From NCBI RefSeq assembly GCF_003937825.1, contig NZ_RSFW01000007.1:1-64000 (forward strand): 64,000 nucleotides of DNA. Direction: 5' to 3'. The notes beneath the pieces were generated by a model that did no database searches, was not told the DNA's origin, and worked only from the letters and a program-made list of their open reading frames with translations. Position numbers and translations under genes: made by a program. The stretch is from Mesobacillus subterraneus (lineage in GTDB: Bacteria; Bacillota; Bacilli; Bacillales; Cytobacillaceae). Each line of letters opens with the position of its first letter. Position 1 is the stretch's first letter. Below are positions 41,403 to 50,328 of this stretch, piece after piece.

Positions 41403-41520
41403 AAAACACGGGGAGGATTCTCCTGTTTTTGGAAATAGTCGAAAAACACGGGGACGGTTCTACTGTTTTGATAATTGGTTCATGACCAAGTATTGAAACA
41501 GGAGAACCGTCCCTCTGATT
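41403..41520. repeat. BIME-like locus, three arms
   Basis: A degenerate arm (41403-41429, with GAGGATTCT core) followed by a pair 41443-41469 and 41495-41520 whose spacer is ATAATTGGTTCATGACCAAGTATT, itself a TTGG/CCAA hairpin. Confidence 0.9.
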
Positions 41521-41603
41521 TTTTGTAGTGGATTATTGTCTATACCAAAGTTTCTTTGATGAATAGAATATTTAAGAGGTTCATGCAAGGAGGTTAGACG
41601 AGA

Positions 41604-41855
41604 GTGAAGCAGGCAAAAACAAACCAGAGCTATTCAAACCGGGTGGTAAGAGCGGAGTTTGATGATTACTGGAAGACCACCGTGATGAAGTCTGGCTATG
41701 TAAAGTATACAGCTTTGAGAAATAAAGCGAGAGTAGATCTTATCCTTTCTGATGGTTCCGATAGAATTGTGTTGTTTCCCAAAGATGGTTATGTGCTGGT
41801 GGGCAGTGGGGGAACAAGCCATTTTAGCAAGCCGCATTTGACGATTACACCTTAG
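41604..41855 (+). CDS. Hypothetical protein, 83 residues
   Basis: Soluble protein with no recognised family; GTG start with AGGAGG ten bases upstream. Ends GGTSHFSKPHLTITP. Between two repeat-rich regions. Confidence 0.6.
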   Translation: MKQAKTNQSYSNRVVRAEFDDYWKTTVMKSGYVKYTALRNKARVDLILSDGSDRIVLFPKDGYVLVGSGGTSHFSKPHLTITP

Positions 41856-41944
41856 CAGGCTGCGGCAGGGAGAAAAGCATGGGATAATACCTGGGCTTTC
41901 GTGTCCAATTGAAACAGGTAATGTGGGAAAGGAGGCATTCTACG

Positions 41945-42502
41945 ATGGCAGAAAGGAGCTTGATTTATTTTAACAGTAAGGGTGAAATCATTGAAATACC
42001 TATTCAGATGCAACAAGAAAACCGTGGAATATTAATTGAATTTTGTGCTGAAGCAATCGTTCCCGAGGGATTTACTTTTCAACATGATGGCTTTGCTAAC
42101 TTTAGTTTTTGTACGGATGTAAGTGAATTAGGTTGTATGGCGGAAAATGTGGAAGGGGAGGCTACCTTCCCAAATCTTTGCGGCAGAGAGTTGACGTGTC
42201 CTGTGTCAGTTAATGCGGTACGAGCTGTAGGCTGTATCAGGTGTCATGTGAATCTAGGACGCTTGATCCCAAATGTGGCAGGCTTCAACTTTGGAAGCGA
42301 TCATACCCTGTGTTTTAATAAAATCGTTTGTGTAAACCAGATAATCGGTTACACATGCAGCCAGGCGACCTGTGGAGAAAATTGCTTTCAATTTGAAGAT
42401 GGTTTCGTAAGCATAAATCCAGCAGATCAAATAACAAGCGCCTGTGGACGGCAAATCGTTGTGATACGGGGAGGATTAAGGATTGTTCTTAGAGACAGCT
42501 AA
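41945..42502 (+). CDS. Cysteine-rich protein, possible spore surface component
   Basis: A 185-residue protein with about fourteen Cys spread through the middle and C-terminal half (for example CIRCHVNLG, CSQATCGENC). No signal peptide. AAAGGAGG before the ATG at 41945. Cys-rich proteins without signal peptides in spore formers are often coat or crust components, and a cupin with a Tyr/Gly-rich N-terminus follows, but no family match is certain. Confidence 0.6.
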   Translation: MAERSLIYFNSKGEIIEIPIQMQQENRGILIEFCAEAIVPEGFTFQHDGFANFSFCTDVSELGCMAENVEGEATFPNLCGRELTCPVSVNAVRAVGCIRCHVNLGRLIPNVAGFNFGSDHTLCFNKIVCVNQIIGYTCSQATCGENCFQFEDGFVSINPADQITSACGRQIVVIRGGLRIVLRDS

Positions 42503-42578
42503 ACACGGGGACGGTTCTACTGTTTTGATAGTGGCGTTATAGCCAATTGTTAAAACACAAGAACCGTCCCTCTGTTTT
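42501..42578. repeat. Paired BIME-like element
   Basis: Arms 42501-42526 and 42552-42578 around spacer GATAGTGGCGTTATAGCCAATTGTT. The first base overlaps the Cys-rich gene's stop codon. Same sub-type as the two copies flanking the RAYT gene. Confidence 0.93.
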
Positions 42579-42641
42579 GGCAAAGTACATTCCAGTTCCA
42601 TGTGCATAGGATAGTTAAAAAGTGGTGGAGGGATGTCGGGT

Positions 42642-43454
42642 ATGTATTATATGTCTAATCAATATCCTTATTATGTGAGTGGGCCGATGTACAATTATGG
42701 GGGCCAGTCTGTGCGCATGGCGAATCCTTATGGATACAGCTATAGCTATTATGGTTACCGCTATCCAAATGGCAATGGAGGAATGATGCTGAAGGATTAT
42801 GGGCCGAACCCTTTTGTCATCAATATCAATGAAGCAACGAGGCTGAATAATACGTTCCGGACCGCTTTATGGACGGGATCCCATTTGCAGGTGACGTTAA
42901 TGAGCATCGATGTCGGAGGTGATATCGGATTGGAGATGCATCCTGATGTGGATCAATTTTTGCGAATCGAGCAAGGACAGGGCATTGTCCAAATGGGTAA
43001 AACAAAGGACAACTTAGACTTCCAACGAAATGTCATGGATGATTCGGCCATTATGATTCCCGCGGGAACATGGCATAATGTGACAAACACAGGCAACTCG
43101 CCGTTAAAACTCTACTCGATCTACGCTCCGCCGAATCATCCAGCCGGCACCGTCCATGTGACCAAGGCAGATGCAGCCGCCGCCGAAGAAGCTCACGGCT
43201 CGGCTAACGGCAATGGAAGCCCAACCGTGTTCGGCAAAACACCAGACGAATGGGTCCAACACACAGAATATCTTGTAAAAGAAGGCCTAGAAGACGTAAA
43301 AAGAGGAATAAACGCAACCCACATCCTCCAGGAATTCATCCTCATGGGCGTACTCGTAGGAAAAGGCTACACACCAGAAAAAGCCTACCAAACCGTAGAA
43401 GAATGGGAACAAACAGGACAATCAAAACTCCTTCAGGAGAGCAAGAATATGTAA
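42642..43454 (+). CDS. Cupin protein with Tyr/Gly-rich N-terminus
   Basis: A 270-residue protein. Residues 1-45 are rich in Tyr, Gly, Asn and Pro (MYYMSNQYPYYVSGPMYNYG), as in spore-coat proteins. A cupin domain follows (about 60-170): GLEMHPDVDQFLRIEQGQGIVQMG and MIPAGTWHNVTNTG, with the metal-binding His residues. A C-terminal helical domain has GINATHILQEFILMGVLVGKG. ATG at 42642 has GGAGGG nine bases upstream. The stop TAA merges with a repeat arm. Confidence 0.82.
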   Translation: MYYMSNQYPYYVSGPMYNYGGQSVRMANPYGYSYSYYGYRYPNGNGGMMLKDYGPNPFVININEATRLNNTFRTALWTGSHLQVTLMSIDVGGDIGLEMHPDVDQFLRIEQGQGIVQMGKTKDNLDFQRNVMDDSAIMIPAGTWHNVTNTGNSPLKLYSIYAPPNHPAGTVHVTKADAAAAEEAHGSANGNGSPTVFGKTPDEWVQHTEYLVKEGLEDVKRGINATHILQEFILMGVLVGKGYTPEKAYQTVEEWEQTGQSKLLQESKNM

Positions 43455-43571
43455 AACACGGGGACGGTTCTCCTGTTTTTGGGAAAAGCAGAAAAACACG
43501 GGGACGGTTCTACTGTTTTGAGAATTGGTTCTAGGCCAAGTATTGAAACAGGAGAACCGTCCCTCTGTTTC
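43453..43571. repeat. BIME-like locus, three arms
   Basis: Arm 43453-43479, then pair 43493-43519 and 43545-43571 around GAGAATTGGTTCTAGGCCAAGTATT. Layout is nearly identical to the locus at 41403-41520, so the three-arm unit itself seems duplicated. Confidence 0.92.
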
Positions 43572-43585
43572 ACCACTTTTCAAAA

Positions 43586-43617
43586 AAAGCAGCGAACCGC
43601 TATGGGTTCGCTGCTTT
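43586..43617 (-). terminator. Terminator of the M48 peptidase gene
   Basis: Stem AAAGCAGCGAACC / GGTTCGCTGCTTT with six-base loop; on the minus strand it runs into TTTTTTTG. Confidence 0.9.
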
Positions 43618-43625
43618 CGATATTA

Positions 43626-45509
43626 TTATGAGGCTTGTTCTTTATCGGATGGTGTGTAGATCAGGGAGTTTTCTACTTTTTGCATGCTTTTGCGCAGGTC
43701 TTCTATGTCGTTGAGGATGACGACGCAGGTGTTTTCGAATTCTCCGAGTCCGTTGATGTATTTTTCGTATAGAGCTTCTTCGGCTTCGTCTAGGTCTGTG
43801 CTGTCTGGAAGTGACAGTTCAAGTCCTAGTACGTACTGTTCGCGCTCTGGGATGGCTTTGATTTGCTTGCGCACGAGATAAGCTTTTGTGATTTCTCTGT
43901 ACTGGGCAAGTTGGCTCATTCCGGCCATGATTTCTTTTCTTTCTTTATCATGGGTTGTAAAGTGGTCGGTTGGCTGGATGAAATCGCACTCTTCATTGGA
44001 GGCTTCCACCGTTTCTTCCCACTTTTCCAGTTCCTCTCTGGTTTGTTCGAATAGCTCGCGTTGTTCTGTCTCATAATAGTATCCGCACAGCAGGTCAAGC
44101 CCTGGCAAACGCAGCTCCCAGTCATATGACATCGCGAGGTTGATTAATTGTCTTCCTTTTTCCGCAGTATCCTTCGACTCAAGATAATGCTCACCCAAAG
44201 TCATCAAAGCGCCTGCGGTTCGTGAATCCTGACTATATTTTTCAGCGATTTCCTCATAAAACGGAACGGCTGCTTCCAGACTGTTGTACTCGGCTGTCAG
44301 ATAAGCTTTTTCCAGCAGTTCATCAAGAGTGGTCACTTGTTTTTTCGATAGTTCTTCGTATCGCTGCTTGGACTCATTGAAGTTTTCAATCTCTTCTTTC
44401 CAGTTGTCCTGATTGTAGTCCACCCACATTTGATTAAAGTCACTGATGATTCGGCCAGGGAAGGCGAAGAAATAATCAAGCGCAGATTCTTGCTGCCTTA
44501 CCGGCAACTCAGCTGCTACCCCAAGAGAGGCAAGTCTGTCCCTTAAACAAGGGTGAGTATCCGTCATGTAGCTTTCCTCAGCAAGTTGTTCATCGAAATA
44601 TTCGGTTGCTTTTTGATCACTAAGCGTTTGAAACTTCTCGGTAAAATTAGAGTAAGGCTGAGGAACACTGTTTGTTTTGGCGCATTCTTCGAAAAGCTCG
44701 CTGTAAAAATCACGATAAAAATATGGTGCGGCTACAGAGATAGAAACCAACGCTTCACCCATTGCCTGCGGGGAAGTTACTGCCGCTGCAGAACGGTCAG
44801 CGTCGTATTCCTGCTGCCTGGCCATTGCGAAGGTATAGGCGTCAAATCTTGGATAAAACCACTGGAAGAACTTTTTAAAAATGAAGGTGCCGAATTGTTC
44901 GTTTTCCTCCAATGAATGCAATAAACGTCCCCAGCTCATTCTCAGGCGATAGATTCTTGCGCCCAGGGCCGTGTCAGAGTTGGAGATATGGGCGAGTTCA
45001 TGGGCGAGAACAGCCGTAAACTGCTGCTCGGACAGCGTCGATAAAAGCGGGATTCCGATAACAAGGACGTTCCGCTTTTTCCCGAACATTCCAAAGGATG
45101 AAATCTGTGCGACAGAGGCATTAAATTCACTATCAAGGACAATCGCATCGATTTTCGGCGTGTTCAATTTATGGCGTAAAGTATCGATCATATCGAATAA
45201 CTTGGGAGCATCCTCCCTTTGCAGATAATATCCATCAGGCATGTCCATTTTTACAATAAGGGCCTTGATAATGAAGAATGACAAGGTTCCCGTCAAGAGC
45301 AGAACTTTCACATTTCCAAAGGTAAAACTACCGTCAGCAATCATCGTAATCGAAATAGCCATCAAAAACAAAAACAACGACAAAAATAATGCAACATAAC
45401 CAAAACCAAGTCCAGTAAGCATAATCACCTTGAATCTGTAAAGCCTCGGGTTGGCAGAAGCCTGCTTCTCCAGCTTATTCACCAACATCTCAAACTCTTG
45501 AACTGTCAT
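43626..45509 (-). CDS. M48 family zinc metallopeptidase with TPR-like region
   Basis: A 627-residue membrane peptidase. Two to three N-terminal membrane segments (about 25-90) precede the M48 catalytic domain, with HELAH (zinc ligands and Glu) near residue 165 and the third ligand Glu in EYDADRSAAA. The C-terminal 280 residues are helical with TPR-like repeats (YLTAEYNSLEAAVPFYEEIAEKY). ATG at 45509 has AAGGGG seven bases upstream. Related to HtpX-like quality-control peptidases; target unknown. Confidence 0.88.
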   Translation of the reverse strand: MTVQEFEMLVNKLEKQASANPRLYRFKVIMLTGLGFGYVALFLSLFLFLMAISITMIADGSFTFGNVKVLLLTGTLSFFIIKALIVKMDMPDGYYLQREDAPKLFDMIDTLRHKLNTPKIDAIVLDSEFNASVAQISSFGMFGKKRNVLVIGIPLLSTLSEQQFTAVLAHELAHISNSDTALGARIYRLRMSWGRLLHSLEENEQFGTFIFKKFFQWFYPRFDAYTFAMARQQEYDADRSAAAVTSPQAMGEALVSISVAAPYFYRDFYSELFEECAKTNSVPQPYSNFTEKFQTLSDQKATEYFDEQLAEESYMTDTHPCLRDRLASLGVAAELPVRQQESALDYFFAFPGRIISDFNQMWVDYNQDNWKEEIENFNESKQRYEELSKKQVTTLDELLEKAYLTAEYNSLEAAVPFYEEIAEKYSQDSRTAGALMTLGEHYLESKDTAEKGRQLINLAMSYDWELRLPGLDLLCGYYYETEQRELFEQTREELEKWEETVEASNEECDFIQPTDHFTTHDKERKEIMAGMSQLAQYREITKAYLVRKQIKAIPEREQYVLGLELSLPDSTDLDEAEEALYEKYINGLGEFENTCVVILNDIEDLRKSMQKVENSLIYTPSDKEQAS

Positions 45510-45603
45510 TCTCATTCCCCTTTTATAATGTTATCAATAGTATTATACAAGAGAGGAAGTAATTGCTAAAAGCTGTTTTTTATTGGAAAAAAACACGTAG
45601 GTG

Positions 45604-45641
45604 AAAACACGGGGAAAACACGGGGACGGTTCTCCTGTTTT
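45604..45641. repeat. BIME-like arm with duplicated edge
   Basis: One GGACGGTTCT arm (45615-45641) preceded by an extra copy of its left edge (AAAACACGGGG twice in a row). Confidence 0.9.
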
Positions 45642-45829
45642 TGGGAAATCCGAAAACATACATGGGGGAGGGTAGGGGTGTTTTTTACATATTGGTAGAC
45701 TGTGGAACTGGCGCTTTATCTTGCTTACAGTGAATCTGTCTGTTATGTTTGGTTTTCACCAAATAAAATGGTAAGACTAGTTAATGATCGTTGTGTTAAT
45801 GTATGTACAAGTATAATGGAGTTGATTTT

Positions 45830-45988
45830 ATGAGCAAGCCTAAAGGTAAGAGTGGAATTGGCAGAGGGACCGGCAAGAAAGGCTGGAATCGTTGGCAGGC
45901 CAGTGCAAACAAAGCCAAAAGTGCCAAACCATACAAGAGTAAAGGTGTAAAAAATCGCGAGGGTTCCAAGACGGGTCAGGATGAATAA
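45830..45988 (+). CDS. DUF3934 family protein
   Basis: A 52-residue, Lys/Gly-rich basic protein: MSKPKGKSGIGRGTGKKGWNRWQASANKAKSAKPYKSKG is the family pattern. Probably nucleic-acid associated because of its charge; unproven. Ends two bases before a repeat locus. Confidence 0.85.
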   Translation: MSKPKGKSGIGRGTGKKGWNRWQASANKAKSAKPYKSKGVKNREGSKTGQDE

Positions 45989-45990
45989 AG

Positions 45991-46069
45991 AAAACACGGG
46001 GACGGTTCTCCTGTTTTGATCATTGGTGCAATGCCAAGTATTGAAACAGTAGAACCGTCCCTCTGGTTT
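45991..46069. repeat. Paired BIME-like element
   Basis: Arms 45991-46017 and 46043-46069 around GATCATTGGTGCAATGCCAAGTATT, following the DUF3934 gene. Confidence 0.92.
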
Positions 46070-46177
46070 AATTAACTAATTATTCACAATATACTAACGG
46101 AAAGATTGATAATTTAGCTTAAAATGAATATTGAAGGGTTGGGTTTGTTTGTTAATTAGGGACAGGAGGGGATTTTT

Positions 46178-46939
46178 ATGAAATTGGAAGGTAAAGTTGC
46201 GGTGGTGACTGGGGCGGCCTCGGGGATGGGCAAGGCAATTGCCGAATTGTACGCTCGTGAGGGGGCAAAAGTTGTTCTGGCCGACTATAATTTTGCAGGT
46301 GCTGAAGAGGTAGCCAATGCGATTGCTACGAACGGGGAAACTGCTATTGCGCTGCAGGTGAATGTAGCGGAACTGTCGGATGTGGAGAAGATGATCGATA
46401 CAGCTGTTAGCGAGTACGGTACGCTGGATATCCTGGTAAACAACGCGGGAATCATGGATGGGTTTGAACCGGTCGGTGATATTACCGACGAAAAATGGGA
46501 CCGGATTTTTGATGTGAATACCAAGGGTGTCATGCGTGCAATGCGGAAAGCGATTCCGATTTTTCTTGAGAAGGAAAAAGGCATCATCATTAACATCGCA
46601 TCGACCGGCGGATTCAGCGGCGCCCATGCAGGGGCAGCATACGGCGCATCCAAGCACGCGGTTATTGGATTAACCAAGAACACCGGCTTCATGTATGCGC
46701 AAAAGGGGATCCGGTGCAATGCCATCGCGCCAGGTGCCGTGGAAACCAATATCAGCTCGAGCATGACAAACATCAATGAATTCGGCCTATCACGCGCAGG
46801 ATTGACCCACTCCTTAACACCACGCGCCGGAAAACCGGAAGAAATCGCTCAAGCAGCACTATTCCTCGCAACCGACGACTCCAGCTTTGTCAACGGAACA
46901 GTCATCACAGTAGACGGCGGCTGGACCGCGGCGTTTTAA
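46178..46939 (+). CDS. SDR family oxidoreductase (FabG-like)
   Basis: A 253-residue classical SDR: TGAASGMGKA, NNAGIMDGF, the catalytic Ser in IASTGGFSG, YGASK, and a C-terminal VNGTVITVDGGW typical of FabG-like enzymes. GGAGGGG precedes the ATG. Substrate unknown. The TAA stop is formed with the first bases of a repeat arm. Confidence 0.9.
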   Translation: MKLEGKVAVVTGAASGMGKAIAELYAREGAKVVLADYNFAGAEEVANAIATNGETAIALQVNVAELSDVEKMIDTAVSEYGTLDILVNNAGIMDGFEPVGDITDEKWDRIFDVNTKGVMRAMRKAIPIFLEKEKGIIINIASTGGFSGAHAGAAYGASKHAVIGLTKNTGFMYAQKGIRCNAIAPGAVETNISSSMTNINEFGLSRAGLTHSLTPRAGKPEEIAQAALFLATDDSSFVNGTVITVDGGWTAAF

Positions 46940-47015
46940 AACACGGGGACGGTTCTACTGTTTTAATAGTGGCCCTGTAGCCAATCGTTAAAACACAAGA
47001 ACCGTCCCTCTGTTT
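46937..47015. repeat. Paired BIME-like element, left flank of the RAYT gene
   Basis: Arms 46937-46963 and 46989-47015 around AATAGTGGCCCTGTAGCCAATCGTT. About three differences from the copy at 47901-47979, same orientation. Extra CCCCTGTTT edge units follow to about 47040. Confidence 0.93.
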
Positions 47016-47040
47016 CCCCTGTTTCCCCTGTTTCCCCCTA
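47016..47040. repeat. Iterated repeat edge
   Basis: The arm edge CCCCTGTTT is repeated two to three times directly after the left-flank element, then CCCCCTATC. Similar short expansions occur at 51345-51360 and 55510-55526. Confidence 0.8.
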
Positions 47041-47124
47041 TCAACCCATCAACCTCTTAAAAACCACTAACAAGAAAGCAATTCCCCAGTATTTTTCCTA
47101 CAAAAAATAGAAAGGCGGTTGTCT

Positions 47125-47901
47125 ATGCCGCGAAAAGCCCGAATGAAGAGCAGGAATGGAATTTACCATGTCATGTTGAGAGGAGCGAACCGGCAGGAGA
47201 TTTTTCATGATGATGCTGACAATGTGAAGTTTCTTGAGGTTTTCAAGAAGTACAAGGAGCAATCGGGCATGAATGTGTATGCCTGGTGCCTGATGAACAA
47301 TCATGTCCATCTTCTGGTGAAGGAGGGGGATGAGGAGCTGGCGGTCACCATGAAGCGGATTGGGGTGAGCTATGCTGCATACTACAATTTAAAGTATAAG
47401 ACGACCGGCCATCTGTTCCAGGATCGTTTTCGAAGTGAAAATGTGGAGAGCAGGAGTTATTTCCTGACTGTGGTCAGGTATATCCATCAGAATCCGGTGA
47501 AGGCGGGGATGGTCGAAAGGGTCGCTGATTGGAGATGGAGCAGTTCTGTGGAGTATTATGGGCAGAAGCGTGATAGTCTGCTTGATCAAGAGAAAGTCCT
47601 GCAGATGCTGGACGAGGACCCGGAAGCAGCCAGCGAGAAGTTCAAGGAATTCAATGAACAAGCAAATGAGGACGAATGCATGGACGAAGGAACGAAAAGA
47701 AGGAAACTGACAGACGACGAGGCAAGGGAGGAAATCCGCAACGAGATAGGCAACATCGAAATTGCTCATGTAAAAAGCTTACCACAGGCTCAGAGGGAAG
47801 ACGCCCTAAGGAAAGTCAAACCAATAGAAGGACTCTCACTAAGACAATCAGCAAGAATCTTCGGACTTCCTGTTAGCCTCATAAGGAAGGCCTGGATGTA
47901 A
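47125..47901 (+). CDS. REP-associated tyrosine transposase (RAYT), Y1_Tnp domain
   Basis: A 258-residue IS200-like single-strand transposase. The HUH motif is H60-V-H62 in MNNHVHLLVKEGD, the catalytic Tyr is most likely Y119 in VVRYIHQNPVKAG, and GHLFQDRFRSE is the family block between. The C-terminal part (about 180-258) ends with a helix-turn-helix-like GLSLRQSARIFGLPVSLIRKAW. No IS200-type terminal hairpins bound the gene; instead near-identical paired repeats flank it on both sides, the arrangement known for RAYTs and REP/BIME elements. It is intact and has a usable GGCGG ribosome binding site. Confidence 0.9.
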   Translation: MPRKARMKSRNGIYHVMLRGANRQEIFHDDADNVKFLEVFKKYKEQSGMNVYAWCLMNNHVHLLVKEGDEELAVTMKRIGVSYAAYYNLKYKTTGHLFQDRFRSENVESRSYFLTVVRYIHQNPVKAGMVERVADWRWSSSVEYYGQKRDSLLDQEKVLQMLDEDPEAASEKFKEFNEQANEDECMDEGTKRRKLTDDEAREEIRNEIGNIEIAHVKSLPQAQREDALRKVKPIEGLSLRQSARIFGLPVSLIRKAWM

Positions 47902-47979
47902 AAACACGGGGACGGTTCTACTGTTTTAATAGTGGCCCTATAGCCATTTGTTAAAACACAAGAACCGTCCCTCTGTTTT
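47901..47979. repeat. Paired BIME-like element, right flank of the RAYT gene
   Basis: Arms 47901-47927 and 47953-47979 around AATAGTGGCCCTATAGCCATTTGTT. The left arm follows the RAYT stop, and the right arm supplies the stop of the minus-strand permease gene (TAAAACAGAGGG). Confidence 0.93.
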
Positions 47980-49069
47980 AGGTTGCGTTTGCTCTTTTTC
48001 TTGCTCGCAGGAATTTGACGAGATTGAGAATGATGGTTTTGCTGACGGCGTATGTTGGCACGGCGAGGACCATTCCGAGAACGCCGGCCAGATTGCCTGC
48101 TGCCAACAGGATAATAATAATTGTTGCCGGGTGTGTGTCTAATGTTTTTCCTAGAATCAGCGGTGATAGCAGGTTTCCTTCAATCTGCTGGGCGATCAGG
48201 ATGACCAGGACAACCAACAACGCTTTTGTCGGCGAATCGAAGAAACCGACGAGCACGGCTGGAGCGCCACCGAGAATGGGCCCGACATAAGGGATAATGT
48301 TCGTGAAGGCAACAATCAGTGCCATGATCAAGGCATAGCGTAAATCAATGATGGAATAGCCAATAAACGCAAGGGTTCCTACCGCCAAAGCGACCGTAAC
48401 CTGTCCTTGTATGTAGGCGGAAAGGGTTTCGCCGGTTTCTTTTAAAATCTTAAGGGTTTCAGTCCGGTAATCAGCTGGAATGAACTTGGAAACAGCTTGC
48501 GGGAACTTGTGGCCATCCTTGAACATGTAAAACAGCAGGAACGGAACGGTAACAAGGATAATCGCGATATTGGTGACGATGCCCAAAAACCCTTTGAGTC
48601 CGCTGGTGAGTGTTTGTGGCAGGGTGTTTGCATACTCCATCAAACGCTCTTGAACCGTATCGATCATCTCACGCTGCTCATCCCTGAACTCTTTAAACTC
48701 CGACGACTGGATCACATCATAAAAGAAATCAGTCGTCTTGCTGGCAATGACAGGGAGATCATTCGCAAGCTCCGTTGCCTGCTTGGAAATAGCCGGCACC
48801 AGGTTGCCAACGATCACGACCATTAAGAGAGCAAAAGCCAAATAAATCACGATGATCGCGGCAATTCTCGGGAGCTTCTTGCGCATGAGAAAATTCACCA
48901 CAGGATTCAACAGGAAGTAAAGAAAGCCAGTGATCAGGATAGGAAAGAATACCGTCGTAAAAAAAACACCAATCGGCCAGAACATAAACGAAATCTTGGT
49001 AGAAACGAAAATGATCGTCAAAATAAGCAAAATTTGAATCAGCCAAAACTGCAACTTCGATTTATTCAC
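47978..49069 (-). CDS. AI-2E family transporter
   Basis: A 363-residue permease of the AI-2E transporter (UPF0118) family with eight membrane segments: IGVFFTTVFFPILITGFLYFLLNPVVNFL at the start, and the family marks NIIPYVGPILGGAPAVLVGFF and QQIEGNLLSPLILGKTLDTHP near the C-terminus. B. subtilis homologues are YueF/YtvI; several members act as sodium/proton antiporters rather than autoinducer transporters. Confidence 0.9.
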   Translation of the reverse strand: MNKSKLQFWLIQILLILTIIFVSTKISFMFWPIGVFFTTVFFPILITGFLYFLLNPVVNFLMRKKLPRIAAIIVIYLAFALLMVVIVGNLVPAISKQATELANDLPVIASKTTDFFYDVIQSSEFKEFRDEQREMIDTVQERLMEYANTLPQTLTSGLKGFLGIVTNIAIILVTVPFLLFYMFKDGHKFPQAVSKFIPADYRTETLKILKETGETLSAYIQGQVTVALAVGTLAFIGYSIIDLRYALIMALIVAFTNIIPYVGPILGGAPAVLVGFFDSPTKALLVVLVILIAQQIEGNLLSPLILGKTLDTHPATIIIILLAAGNLAGVLGMVLAVPTYAVSKTIILNLVKFLRARKRANAT

Positions 49070-49112
49070 AACACTTACCTCAGCTTTAGATTATTTTAGA
49101 TATGATTATACC

Positions 49113-49259
49113 AGAAACACGGGGACGGTTCTTGTGTTTTAAAATAGCGTGGAGGTTTTGGCAAAACAGAGGGACGGTTCTCCTGTTTCGGTTTTTTCCA
49201 AAAACAGGAGAACCGTCCCCGTGTTTTCAGAAAAAAACACCAGAACCGCCCCTGTATTT
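49113..49259. repeat. BIME-like locus, four arms
   Basis: Arms at 49113-49140, 49163-49189, 49201-49227 and a degenerate one at 49233-49259 (CAGAACCGCCCC). Largest single locus in the window, between two divergent genes. Confidence 0.9.
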
Positions 49260-49324
49260 GATTCTACCTTGTATGAAAATAAGATATTATAAGAGTGTGA
49301 TTCTTTTTACCCAGGGGGTTTTTT

Positions 49325-50263
49325 ATGGTGAATAAAATTGTGGTGATTACGGGAGCGAATTCTGGTATTGGCAAGGCGGCGGCTATTAGGTTTGCGAATG
49401 AGGGCTTCACGGTTGTTATGGCTTGCCGCAACGTCGAGAGAAGCAAAATGGTTCAACAGGAAATAATGGAAGCAACTAAGAATCCTCATATTGATTTACT
49501 GCAGCTAGACATTTCTTCATTTCAATCCATCCACCAATTTTCCGCAGCGCTCAAAGACAGATATCCAAAACTGGACATACTTATTCATAACGCAGCTTAT
49601 TTGAATCACGGGGAGAGCAATTATTTGCTCAGCCAGGACGGGGTCGAGCTTTCATTTGCTACGAATACATTGGGCCCGTTCCTGCTCACCAGGCAGTTGG
49701 TCAGCATGCTGGAAAAATCGGATGATGCCCGAATTCTTCACGCCTGCACCACCAATATCAGGCACTTTTTTGACCCGAAAAGAAAAATCGAGTTCGACAA
49801 TTTTCAGGGAGAGTTCAAGAACGAACGGCCATTCAAGGCCTATAAGTTTTACGGCGACACCAAAATGGCCTTGCTGATGTTAACGTTTAAAATGGCAGAA
49901 GAATTGAAGCAAAAAGGAATCAGCGTAAATGCCGTCCAAATTCCAGCAATTAAACTATCAAAAGAAACGATCAATAAATTTAAATCAGGCTGGAGGGTCG
50001 CGGCCAGAGTCCAGAATGTGTTCAGCGCACCCCGTGAAACAATGGCCGACACCTACTTCCACATATGCACCTCCGAAGAATTCAAAAACGTCACAGGCAA
50101 ACTCCTCAACGATAAAAGAAAAATCATGGAGCCATCACACTATTCAGCAGGAATCACACAAGACATCAAACAACTCATGGACCAAACCGTCTACCCAAAA
50201 TACGCACACAACAAAGAAAACATCCAAAAAGTCTGGGACATGTGCGAAAGTTTGACGAAGTGA
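49325..50263 (+). CDS. SDR family oxidoreductase (retinol-dehydrogenase-like)
   Basis: A 312-residue SDR: TGANSGIGKAAAIRFANEGF, HNAAYL in place of NNAG, the catalytic Ser region replaced by HACTTNIRH, and YGDTK as YxxxK. The Ser position is therefore uncertain. Resembles the retinol dehydrogenase-like group. No good AGGAGG (CCCAGGGGG is present). Ends at a repeat arm. Confidence 0.85.
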   Translation: MVNKIVVITGANSGIGKAAAIRFANEGFTVVMACRNVERSKMVQQEIMEATKNPHIDLLQLDISSFQSIHQFSAALKDRYPKLDILIHNAAYLNHGESNYLLSQDGVELSFATNTLGPFLLTRQLVSMLEKSDDARILHACTTNIRHFFDPKRKIEFDNFQGEFKNERPFKAYKFYGDTKMALLMLTFKMAEELKQKGISVNAVQIPAIKLSKETINKFKSGWRVAARVQNVFSAPRETMADTYFHICTSEEFKNVTGKLLNDKRKIMEPSHYSAGITQDIKQLMDQTVYPKYAHNKENIQKVWDMCESLTK

Positions 50264-50313
50264 AACAGAGGGACGGTTCTCCTGTTTTTGGAAAAACTGG
50301 AGAACCGTGTTTT
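50263..50313. repeat. Paired BIME-like element, truncated
   Basis: Arm 50263-50289 and a shortened partner 50292-50313 lacking the CCCC part (GAGAACCGTGTTTTC). It fills the 65-bp gap between the SDR stop and the next gene. Confidence 0.9.
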
Positions 50314-50328
50314 CGAGGAGGATTATTA

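Noticed and set aside
47125-47901. Autonomous IS200/IS605 insertion sequence
   Set aside because: The protein is longer than IS200 TnpA, has the RAYT-type RYIHQNPVKAG block and C-terminal extension, and no IS200 end hairpins or tnpB are present.
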